A stretch of 64,000 nucleotides of DNA from Clostridium moniliforme (lineage in GTDB: Bacteria > Bacillota > Clostridia > Clostridiales > Clostridiaceae): assembly GCF_017873235.1 (NCBI RefSeq), contig NZ_JAGGJZ010000002.1, forward strand, positions 372,001 through 436,000, given 5' to 3'. A program made the position numbers and the translations under genes. Position 1 is the first letter of the stretch; every line of letters starts with the position of its first letter. Below are positions 27,381 through 34,593 of this stretch, piece after piece. The notes under the pieces are model-generated. The model saw only the letters and a program-made list of their open reading frames with translations. It did not search any database and was not told the origin of the DNA.

Positions 27381-28538
27381 ATGAGAATGTACGATTATTT
27401 AGTACCAAGTGTTAATTTTATGGGAGCTAACTCAATATCAGTAGTTGGAGAAAGATGTAAAATATTAGGCGGAAAAAAAGCGCTAATAGTTACAGATAAA
27501 TTTTTAAGAAGCATGGAAGGTGGAGCAGTAGAATTAACTGCAAAATACTTACAAGAAGCTGGAATAGAAATAGCTTACTATGATGGAGTAGAACCAAATC
27601 CAAAGGATACAAATGTAAAAGATGGATTAAAAATATTTAAAGATGAAAATTGTGACATGATAGTTACAGTAGGTGGCGGAAGCTCACATGACTGTGGTAA
27701 GGGAATAGGAATTGCAGCAACTCATGAAGGAGATCTTTATGACTATGCAGGAATAGAAACATTAACAAATGCACTTCCTCCAATAGTAGCAGTTAATACT
27801 ACAGCAGGAACAGCAAGTGAAGTAACAAGACACTGCGTTATAACAAATACAAAAACTAAAGTTAAATTTGTTATAGTAAGCTGGAGAAACTTACCACTTG
27901 TATCAATTAATGATCCACTATTAATGGTTAAAAAGCCTGCTGGACTTACAGCTGCAACAGGAATGGATGCTTTAACTCACGCAGTAGAAGCTTATGTATC
28001 AAAAGATGCTAACCCTGTAACAGATGCTGCTGCTATTCAAGCAATTAAGTTAATATCAAGTAACTTAAGACAAGCAGTTGCATTAGGAGAAAACTTAGAA
28101 GCTAGAGAAAATATGGCATATGGTTCATTATTAGCAGGTATGGCATTTAATAATGCTAACTTAGGATATGTACATGCTATGGCTCACCAATTAGGTGGAT
28201 TATATGATATGCCTCATGGAGTTGCAAATGCTATGCTACTTCCTCACGTAGAAAAGTACAACTTAATTTCAAATCCACAAAAATTCGCAGATATAGCTGA
28301 ATTTATGGGAGAAAACATAGAAGGATTATCAGTTATGGATGCTGCACAAAAAGCAATTGATGCAATGTTTAGACTTTCAGCTGATATTGGAATTCCAGCA
28401 AGACTTAGAGATATGGGAATAAAGGAAGAAGACTTTGAATATATGGCAGAAATGGCATTAAAGGATGGAAATGCTTTCTCAAATCCAAGAAAAGGAAATG
28501 AAAAAGACATAGTTAACATATTTAAAGCTGCATTCTAA
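27381..28538 (+). CDS. dhaT: 1,3-propanediol dehydrogenase
   Basis: Fe-type group III alcohol dehydrogenase of 385 residues, very close to DhaT in its start (MRMYDYLVPSVNFMG) and in VGGGSSHDCGKGIG. The metal ligands lie in GMDALTHAVEAYV (Asp and His), GYVHAMAHQLGG (His) and DMPHGVANAMLLP (His). It reduces 3-hydroxypropionaldehyde to 1,3-propanediol with NADH. AGGAGG sits 8 nt before the ATG. The 76-nt gap from the previous gene is larger than others in the operon but has no hairpin. A strong terminator follows. Confidence 0.95.
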   Translation: MRMYDYLVPSVNFMGANSISVVGERCKILGGKKALIVTDKFLRSMEGGAVELTAKYLQEAGIEIAYYDGVEPNPKDTNVKDGLKIFKDENCDMIVTVGGGSSHDCGKGIGIAATHEGDLYDYAGIETLTNALPPIVAVNTTAGTASEVTRHCVITNTKTKVKFVIVSWRNLPLVSINDPLLMVKKPAGLTAATGMDALTHAVEAYVSKDANPVTDAAAIQAIKLISSNLRQAVALGENLEARENMAYGSLLAGMAFNNANLGYVHAMAHQLGGLYDMPHGVANAMLLPHVEKYNLISNPQKFADIAEFMGENIEGLSVMDAAQKAIDAMFRLSADIGIPARLRDMGIKEEDFEYMAEMALKDGNAFSNPRKGNEKDIVNIFKAAF

Positions 28539-28566
28539 ATTATAAGAAAAAAATATATTTAAAAAC

Positions 28567-28599
28567 AAAAGCCCCTTTATTAAATTTAAAGGGGCTTTT
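28567..28599 (+). terminator. Terminator between dhaT and glpF
   Basis: AAAAGCCCCTTTA (28567-28579) pairs perfectly with 28587-28599 around a 7-nt loop, the GC-richest stem in the window. It ends with TTTT only, so some read-through into glpF 40 nt further on is possible. Confidence 0.85.
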
Positions 28600-28638
28600 A
28601 ATGAGGACATATTACTTTACCTAGGAGGAATAATACAT

Positions 28639-29349
28639 ATGAATTTACAAAACTTTATGGCTGAACTTATTGGAACTGCGATTTTAGTTTTATTAGGTGA
28701 TGGTGTTGTAGCTAATGTTGTACTTAAAAAATCTAAAGGATTTAATTCAGGATGGATGGTTATAGCATCAGGATGGGCATTTGCTGTTGCAATTCCAGTA
28801 TATATGTTCGGAAGTGTAAGTGGAGCACATTTTAATCCAGCAGTTACAATAGCTTTAGCTGTTACTGGAGCATTTCCATGGAATCAAGTTCCAATGTATA
28901 TTTTAGCTCAACTTATAGGAGCTTTTATAGGAGCAACTCTTGTTTTATTATCTTATTATAATCATTTTGAAGCAACAGAAGATAAGTCTACTAAACTTGG
29001 AGTATTTTGTACAGCTCCAGAAATAAGAAATCCAAAATGGAACTTTGTTACTGAATTCATAGGAACATTTTTATTAATATTTGGAATTATAGGAATTACA
29101 GCTCATCCATTTGTTGATGGAGTACAACCACTTGCAATAGGTATTCTTATATGGGCAATTGGATTATGTTTAGGTGGACCTACAGGATATGCAATAAACC
29201 CAATAAGAGATTTTGGTCCAAGACTTGCTCATTTTATATTACCTGTACCAGGTAAGGGAAGTTCAAATTGGGGATATGCATGGATACCAGTTGTAGCACC
29301 TATATTAGGAGCTATAGTAGGAGCTTTAGTTTATAAAGTAATATTTTAA
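28639..29349 (+). CDS. glpF: Glycerol uptake facilitator (aquaglyceroporin)
   Basis: MIP-family channel of 236 residues with six membrane helices. The first half-helix motif is HFNPAVTIA. The second is AINPIRDFGPRL, with Ile where NPA is usual; the following Arg-Asp is the glycerol-channel signature. It lets glycerol diffuse into the cell to feed the dehydratase genes upstream. TAGGAGG precedes the ATG. It sits behind the dhaT terminator, so it may be partly independent or reached by read-through. Confidence 0.93.
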   Translation: MNLQNFMAELIGTAILVLLGDGVVANVVLKKSKGFNSGWMVIASGWAFAVAIPVYMFGSVSGAHFNPAVTIALAVTGAFPWNQVPMYILAQLIGAFIGATLVLLSYYNHFEATEDKSTKLGVFCTAPEIRNPKWNFVTEFIGTFLLIFGIIGITAHPFVDGVQPLAIGILIWAIGLCLGGPTGYAINPIRDFGPRLAHFILPVPGKGSSNWGYAWIPVVAPILGAIVGALVYKVIF

Positions 29350-29491
29350 TTAATAATTTATAATTAATATTTGGAATAAAAAAAATCATTTCTTTAAAAC
29401 TTTTAAATTTTGCTTTTATTTTATAGTAAATAAGGTTACAATATAGAATATAATGTTTAAGTAAGAAACTTAAGTATAAGGAGGAATTTAA

Positions 29492-29842
29492 ATGGATAAA
29501 GAATTAAATAAATGTGGATGTGGAAATCACGAAGATAATCACGAATGTGGATGTGGTGGACACGATCACGGACATGATCATGAATGTGAATGCGGTTGTG
29601 GTGAAGATCATAACGAACATTTTGTTGTAGATTTAGTAGATGATGAAGGAAATACTATATCATGTCCAATTATAGATGCTTTTGAATTCGAAGGAAATGA
29701 ATATGTTTTAGCTAAGAATATGGATGATGAATCTGTATATTTATTCAGAGCTTCAGAAGAAAGCGAAGAATTAGTAGTTCCAGAGGAAGATGAATTTGAA
29801 AGAGTTTCAACATATTATAATGAAACATTAGTAGAAGAATAA
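29492..29842 (+). CDS. DUF1292 protein with His/Cys-rich N-terminus
   Basis: A 116-residue acidic protein. Residues 1 to about 48 are packed with CGCG, HEC and HDHGHDH elements, a likely metal-binding stretch. Residues 48-105 match the DUF1292 (YrzB-like) domain, with VVDLVDDEGNTISCPIID and EFEGNEYVLA. The function of DUF1292 is unknown. In many Firmicutes such genes follow yrrL/ruvX, which is not the case here. AAGGAGG precedes the ATG. It is monocistronic with a terminator. Confidence 0.8.
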   Translation: MDKELNKCGCGNHEDNHECGCGGHDHGHDHECECGCGEDHNEHFVVDLVDDEGNTISCPIIDAFEFEGNEYVLAKNMDDESVYLFRASEESEELVVPEEDEFERVSTYYNETLVEE

Positions 29843-29847
29843 AAATG

Positions 29848-29871
29848 AGAGTGGTATTACCACTCTTTTTT
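29848..29871 (+). terminator. DUF1292 gene terminator
   Basis: AGAGTGGT (29848-29855) pairs with ACCACTCT (29859-29866), 3-nt loop, then T5-T6. Confidence 0.88.
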
Positions 29872-29950
29872 GCAAATAATATAGAACTTTTAAAATTTAT
29901 AAAATATCAAATTGGTATAGTCATTATATAGGTAAAGAAGGTTTAAAATT

Positions 29951-30766
29951 ATGAAATATGCAGATTTACATATACATTCTACCTTTTCTGATGGCAATTT
30001 AACACCAGAACAAATATTAAAAGATGCTGAAAAAAAAGGAATAAAATATATTTCTATAACGGATCATGATTCAATTGATTCACAATATATCATAGAAAAT
30101 AATAGTAGTAATATTATAGTAATACCAGGAATTGAACTAAGCAGTGAAATTGATGAATTTGAAATTCATATATTGGGGTATTTCATTGATATAAATAATA
30201 AGAATCTTAATGAAATAGTAAATAAAGTGAAAGTATCAAGAATAAACAGGGTAAAATCAATTGTTGAAAAACTTAAAGATGAAGGTATAATTTTGAATAT
30301 AGATGATATTATAAAATATAATTCTTCAGTTGGAAGAGCTCATATTGCAAATGAAATTGTAAAAAGTGGATATGAGAAAAATTATAAATCAGCATTTTTA
30401 AAGTATTTACTTAAAGGAAAACCAGCATATGTAAAGGGTGAAAAATTAAACTATAAAGAAGCTTTAAAGATAATAAATGACGCTAATGGTATTGCAGTGC
30501 TTGCACATCCTGGAAAGATATATAAGAGTATGGCAGTTGAAAAAATAATAAGAGAATTAAAATGTTATGGATTAAGAGGCATTGAGGTTTATCATCCAAG
30601 TCATACTAAAGAACAAATAAACTTATTTAATAATTTAAGTAAAAAATATAAACTTTTAATTACTGGAGGAAGCGATTTTCATAATGATATTAATAAGGAT
30701 ATGAAAATAGGATTTCAAGGAATTAATGAAAAATTATTAAATATTTTAATAAGTAATAAAAAATAA
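29951..30766 (+). CDS. PHP-domain phosphoesterase
   Basis: PHP-domain metal-dependent phosphoesterase of 271 residues, of the YciV/TrpH (RNase AM, 3',5'-nucleotide phosphatase) type. Metal-binding motifs are DLHIHSTFSDG, ITDHDS, PGIELSSE, VLAHPGK and GGSDFH. Likely substrates are nucleoside 3',5'-bisphosphates or short RNA ends; this is inferred from the family. AAGAAGG precedes the ATG. The next gene follows after 28 nt. Confidence 0.86.
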   Translation: MKYADLHIHSTFSDGNLTPEQILKDAEKKGIKYISITDHDSIDSQYIIENNSSNIIVIPGIELSSEIDEFEIHILGYFIDINNKNLNEIVNKVKVSRINRVKSIVEKLKDEGIILNIDDIIKYNSSVGRAHIANEIVKSGYEKNYKSAFLKYLLKGKPAYVKGEKLNYKEALKIINDANGIAVLAHPGKIYKSMAVEKIIRELKCYGLRGIEVYHPSHTKEQINLFNNLSKKYKLLITGGSDFHNDINKDMKIGFQGINEKLLNILISNKK

Positions 30767-30794
30767 TAAAGTTAAAATTAAAGGGGCGAAAAAA

Positions 30795-31988
30795 ATGAAT
30801 TTATCTAGCAGAGTAACAGGAATATCACCATCAATAACTTTGGCGATTACAGCAAAAGCTAAAGAATTAAAAAATAGTGGAGTAGATGTAATTAGTTTTG
30901 GAGTTGGGGAACCAGATTTTAATACTCCTTCAAATATAATAGAAGCTGGATATAAAGCAATGATTGAAGGGAAGACAAAATATACAGAAACATCTGGAAT
31001 AAGTGAACTTAGAGAAGAAATTTGTAGAAAATTTAAAGATGATAATAATTTAAATTATTCTAAAGATCAAATAATTGTTAGTAATGGAGCAAAACAATGT
31101 TTAGCTAATGCATTTATGGCAATATTAGATAAAGATGATGAAGTAATTATACCTATGCCATATTGGGTAAGTTATCCAGAACTTGTTAAAATAGCAGGAG
31201 GAGTTCCTGTAGTTGTAGATTCAAAGGAAGAGCATAATTACAAGTACACAATTAAATCTTTAGAAGATAAACTATCTAACAAAACAAAGGCTATTATATT
31301 AAATAGTCCCAATAATCCAACTGGAACAATATATTCAAAGGAAGAACTTTTAAAAATAGCTGAATTTGCAAAAGAGCATAACTTAATTATTATATCAGAT
31401 GAAGTGTATGAAAAATTAATATATGATGATGAGAAGCATATAAGTATAGCATCTTTAACTGATTATGCTTATGAAAATACAATTGTAATAAATGGTTTAT
31501 CAAAATCAGCAGCAATGACAGGATGGAGAATAGGATATGCAGCTTCAAATAAAGAAGTAATTAAAGCTATGACAAGTCTTCAAAGTCATATGACTTCAAA
31601 TATAAATTCAATAACACAATATGCAGCAATAGAGGCACTTAAAAATTCTAAGGGAAGTTCAGATAAAATGCTTAAAGAATTTAATAAGAGAAGAGAATAT
31701 ATGATAAATAGATTAGATAATATAAAAGATATTAATTATATACTTCCAAATGGTGCATTTTATATTATGATAGATGTAAGCAAGTTTTATGGTAAAAGTA
31801 TAAACAATAACTTAATTAAAGATTCTTTAAGTTTTTCAAAGTTTCTTTTAGAAGAAAATAAAGTTGCTGTAGTTCCAGGAGTGGGCTTTGGAATAGATAA
31901 TTATGTAAGATTATCTTATGCAACATCTATGGAAAATATAGAAAAAGGTTTAAATAGAATAGAAGAGTTTCTTAAAAAACTTAAATAA
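30795..31988 (+). CDS. PLP-dependent aspartate-type aminotransferase
   Basis: Class I fold type I aminotransferase of 397 residues, of the AspB (subgroup Ib) kind. The segments are ISFGVGEPDFNTP, NSPNNPTGTIYS, ISDEVYEKLIYD, the PLP lysine K237 in NGLSKSAAMTGWRIGY, and the C-terminal arginine in VRLSYATS. It most likely transaminates aspartate with 2-oxoglutarate, although aromatic or other amino acids are possible for this group. AAAGGGGCG precedes the ATG. Confidence 0.9.
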   Translation: MNLSSRVTGISPSITLAITAKAKELKNSGVDVISFGVGEPDFNTPSNIIEAGYKAMIEGKTKYTETSGISELREEICRKFKDDNNLNYSKDQIIVSNGAKQCLANAFMAILDKDDEVIIPMPYWVSYPELVKIAGGVPVVVDSKEEHNYKYTIKSLEDKLSNKTKAIILNSPNNPTGTIYSKEELLKIAEFAKEHNLIIISDEVYEKLIYDDEKHISIASLTDYAYENTIVINGLSKSAAMTGWRIGYAASNKEVIKAMTSLQSHMTSNINSITQYAAIEALKNSKGSSDKMLKEFNKRREYMINRLDNIKDINYILPNGAFYIMIDVSKFYGKSINNNLIKDSLSFSKFLLEENKVAVVPGVGFGIDNYVRLSYATSMENIEKGLNRIEEFLKKLK

Positions 31989-32012
31989 TAAAAATTAAGA
32001 AACCTTATTTAT

Positions 32013-32054
32013 AAAAGGTGATTAACCAAAATTTTGGGATAATCATCTTTTTTT
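32013..32054 (+). terminator. Aminotransferase gene terminator
   Basis: An outer stem (32017-32024 with 32040-32047) and an inner CCAAAA/TTTTGG stem, separated by a small internal loop, run into seven T. Confidence 0.75.
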
Positions 32055-32128
32055 AGGTATAGATAGAAATTAACATAAAAAATATTATATAATATATATT
32101 ATATAAAACATTATATTTGGAGGCAATA

Positions 32129-32767
32129 ATGATAAAGCTAGCAATATTTGACGTAGATTTTACAATAACAAAAAAAGAAACTTTAATGCAATTTTTTAAG
32201 TATATGGTGTATAAGGATAAAAGTAATATTAGATTTTTGCCAAGAGCTATATTTTCAGGAATTATGTATAGCATAGGAATTTATGATGAGAAAAAGGTTA
32301 AAGAAACTTTTTTGAAATTTATAGATGGAGTAGATGAAAAAAAGCTTACTAAAATAGTAAAAGATTTTTATAGAGACGTTTTAAAAAATATATTATATGA
32401 TGATGCTATAAAAATGATGAGAGATTTAAAAAAAGAGGGATATAAAATATATTTAATATCAGCATCACCAGAGTTTTACTTAAATGAATTTTATGAATAT
32501 AAAGAAGTAGATAAAATAATAGGAACTAAATTTAAGTTTAAAGATGGAAAATTTTTAAGAAAGATGGATGGACATAATTGTAAAGGTGCGGAAAAAGTAA
32601 AAAGATTAATGGAAGAACTTAAAAAAGATAATATAGAGGTAGATTTTAAAAATTCTTATATGTTCTCAGACTCATTGTCAGATAAGCCTTTATTAGACTT
32701 AGTAGGTCATCCTTATTTAATAAATTTTAAAAAGAAAAATGATATAGAAATACTTAACTGGAAATAA
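32129..32767 (+). CDS. HAD-superfamily (HAD-IB, SerB-like) phosphatase
   Basis: HAD subfamily IB hydrolase of 212 residues. The nucleophile motif is FDVDFTITKKET (DxDxT, with Phe where Gly is common). Motif II is in LISASPEFY and motif IV in FSDSLSDKPLLDLVG. A helical cap follows motif I. The substrate is unknown; relatives act on phosphoserine or phospholipid-type phosphomonoesters. TTGGAGG points to ATG 32129 rather than the in-frame TTG 12 nt earlier. The gene converges on the pyrophosphatase gene. Confidence 0.82.
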   Translation: MIKLAIFDVDFTITKKETLMQFFKYMVYKDKSNIRFLPRAIFSGIMYSIGIYDEKKVKETFLKFIDGVDEKKLTKIVKDFYRDVLKNILYDDAIKMMRDLKKEGYKIYLISASPEFYLNEFYEYKEVDKIIGTKFKFKDGKFLRKMDGHNCKGAEKVKRLMEELKKDNIEVDFKNSYMFSDSLSDKPLLDLVGHPYLINFKKKNDIEILNWK

Positions 32768-32768
32768 A

Positions 32769-32797
32769 TAAGCTGTGCTTTTTTAAAGCACAGCTTA
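32769..32797. terminator. Bidirectional terminator between HAD and pyrophosphatase genes
   Basis: TAAGCTGTGCTTT (32769-32781) pairs perfectly with 32785-32797 around TTT. It lies between two converging genes and serves both. Confidence 0.85.
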
Positions 32798-32806
32798 ATA
32801 TTTTTC

Positions 32807-34447
32807 CTATTTGCTCATTATTGAACTTGTTAGTGGTGGTATTACTTGTTTCTTTCTAGAAAGAACTCCAGGTAAAAATGACATTGAATCTTCTAATTTA
32901 ATAGAGAATGCATCTTCAACTATTTCAGGTTTCTTTCCAGCTACAAGTATTTGTGAACCTTCATTTAATATGTCAGTTAATAATAACATAACCATATCAA
33001 ATCCTGATTCGTCTGCCTTCTTATTCATGTATGTTAACATTTCTTCTTTTAAAGGCATAAATCCTTCAATATCCATTGTATTTACTTGAGCAACACCTAT
33101 TTTAGTATCTCCCATAGTAAATGGTTTGAAATCTTGGTTGAATATTTGTTCAACTGTTTTTCCTTGTAGTGAAGTACCTGCTTTAAACATTTCTTTAGCA
33201 AATTCTTCTATATTTATTCCAGCTATTTCAGCAAGTTTATTGCAAAGATATTTATCTTGTTCAGTGCAAGTTGGACTTCTGAATAATAAAGTATCAGATA
33301 TTATTGCACCACATAAAATTCCTGCAATTTCTTTTGATGGTCTTATTCCATTTTCAAAATAGCACTTAGAAACTATTGAAGAAGTACTTCCAATTGGTTC
33401 ATTTCTAAAATAAATTGGATTGTTTGTTTGAATATCAGCAACTCTGTGATGGTCGATGATTTCAAGAACTTCAGCTTCCTCTAAACCTGGAACAGATTGT
33501 GCTCTTTCATTATGGTCAACTTGAATAACCTTTTTCTTAAAGTTTGAAATAAGGTGATATCTTGAAATAGTTCCTATAACTTTTCCTTCTGAATCAATTA
33601 CAGGATAACTTCTGTATCTACTTTCAAGCATAGCTTCTTTAACATCTTCAACTAAATCTTCAGTAGAGAATGAAACTATATCATCTTTAATCATAACGTA
33701 TCTTACAGGGATACTTTGAATTATAAGTCTAGCTGCTGTAAATGAATCGTGAGGAGTTGAAATTACAGTAATTCCAGCCTTCTTTGCTTTTTCTAAAAGT
33801 TCTTCACTTAAAGTAGTAGAACCTATTAATATCATTAAAGAAACATTTTCATTAATAACTTCCTCTTGGATTTCTGGTCTGTCGCCAACAATTACTATGT
33901 CACCTGCTTCAATATGTTCTTTTAATGAATTTGGTTGCATAGCAGCAACACATATTTTACCAGGGAAAACTTTAACATCTTTATTTATGTAGAAAGCCTT
34001 TGCTGATAATGTATCGATTATGTTGTCAATAGTTGCTTCACTTTTACTTAAAATTTTATTATCCCATATATCCATATAAGATGAAGTTAAATTTGAAACT
34101 GATAAGACTCCTAGAAGATGATCATTTGCATCTCCTACTGGAATAGTTTTAACATTTTTGTCTCTCATTATATTCCAAGCCATTTTTAAAGATATATCAG
34201 GTGATATTGGACTGATGTTATCTATTTTTAAATCTTCAACTTTTAATTTTACTGTCTCTAAAAACTCAGGTGCTTTAACATTAAAGTAGTCTAAGATAAA
34301 TTGAGTTTCACGACTAACGTTTCCTAATCTAACTGGTATAGCTGGTATTTCTCCTATTTTATTTTTTAATGCAGCATATGAAATAGCAGCACATATTGAA
34401 TCTGAATCAGGATTTCTATGACCAGTAACATATATTACGTTCTTCAA
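32807..34447 (-). CDS. ppaC: CBS-domain manganese-dependent inorganic pyrophosphatase
   Basis: Family II (DHH) pyrophosphatase of 546 residues with an inserted regulatory region. The N-terminal metal motifs are TGHRNPDSDS and, after the insert, EIIDHHRVAD. The insert has a CBS domain (about 70-120), a DRTGG-like domain (about 120-245) and a second CBS domain (about 245-300). The DHHA2 domain closes the protein. It hydrolyses PPi and is expected to be controlled by adenine nucleotides through the CBS pair, as established for the C. perfringens enzyme. AGGAGG lies before the ATG. It is the only gene on the minus strand for several kb and is divergent from the P-type ATPase. Confidence 0.93.
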   Translation of the reverse strand: MKNVIYVTGHRNPDSDSICAAISYAALKNKIGEIPAIPVRLGNVSRETQFILDYFNVKAPEFLETVKLKVEDLKIDNISPISPDISLKMAWNIMRDKNVKTIPVGDANDHLLGVLSVSNLTSSYMDIWDNKILSKSEATIDNIIDTLSAKAFYINKDVKVFPGKICVAAMQPNSLKEHIEAGDIVIVGDRPEIQEEVINENVSLMILIGSTTLSEELLEKAKKAGITVISTPHDSFTAARLIIQSIPVRYVMIKDDIVSFSTEDLVEDVKEAMLESRYRSYPVIDSEGKVIGTISRYHLISNFKKKVIQVDHNERAQSVPGLEEAEVLEIIDHHRVADIQTNNPIYFRNEPIGSTSSIVSKCYFENGIRPSKEIAGILCGAIISDTLLFRSPTCTEQDKYLCNKLAEIAGINIEEFAKEMFKAGTSLQGKTVEQIFNQDFKPFTMGDTKIGVAQVNTMDIEGFMPLKEEMLTYMNKKADESGFDMVMLLLTDILNEGSQILVAGKKPEIVEDAFSIKLEDSMSFLPGVLSRKKQVIPPLTSSIMSK

Positions 34448-34593
34448 ATATATTACCTCCTTATATATAAAATTATAGTATAATTGTAAGTCCTAAATAA
34501 AAAAATGTAAAGCTAACTTTAAACAAAACTTTTCATAAGTTAATAACTTTTAAATATATATATATAAGAATATTAAAAAGGAGGGATTATTAA

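Noticed and set aside
3516..28538. The two Fe-type alcohol dehydrogenases as a recent duplication
   Set aside because: They share only family motifs; one is butanol-dehydrogenase-like and the other DhaT-like, so they are old paralogues.
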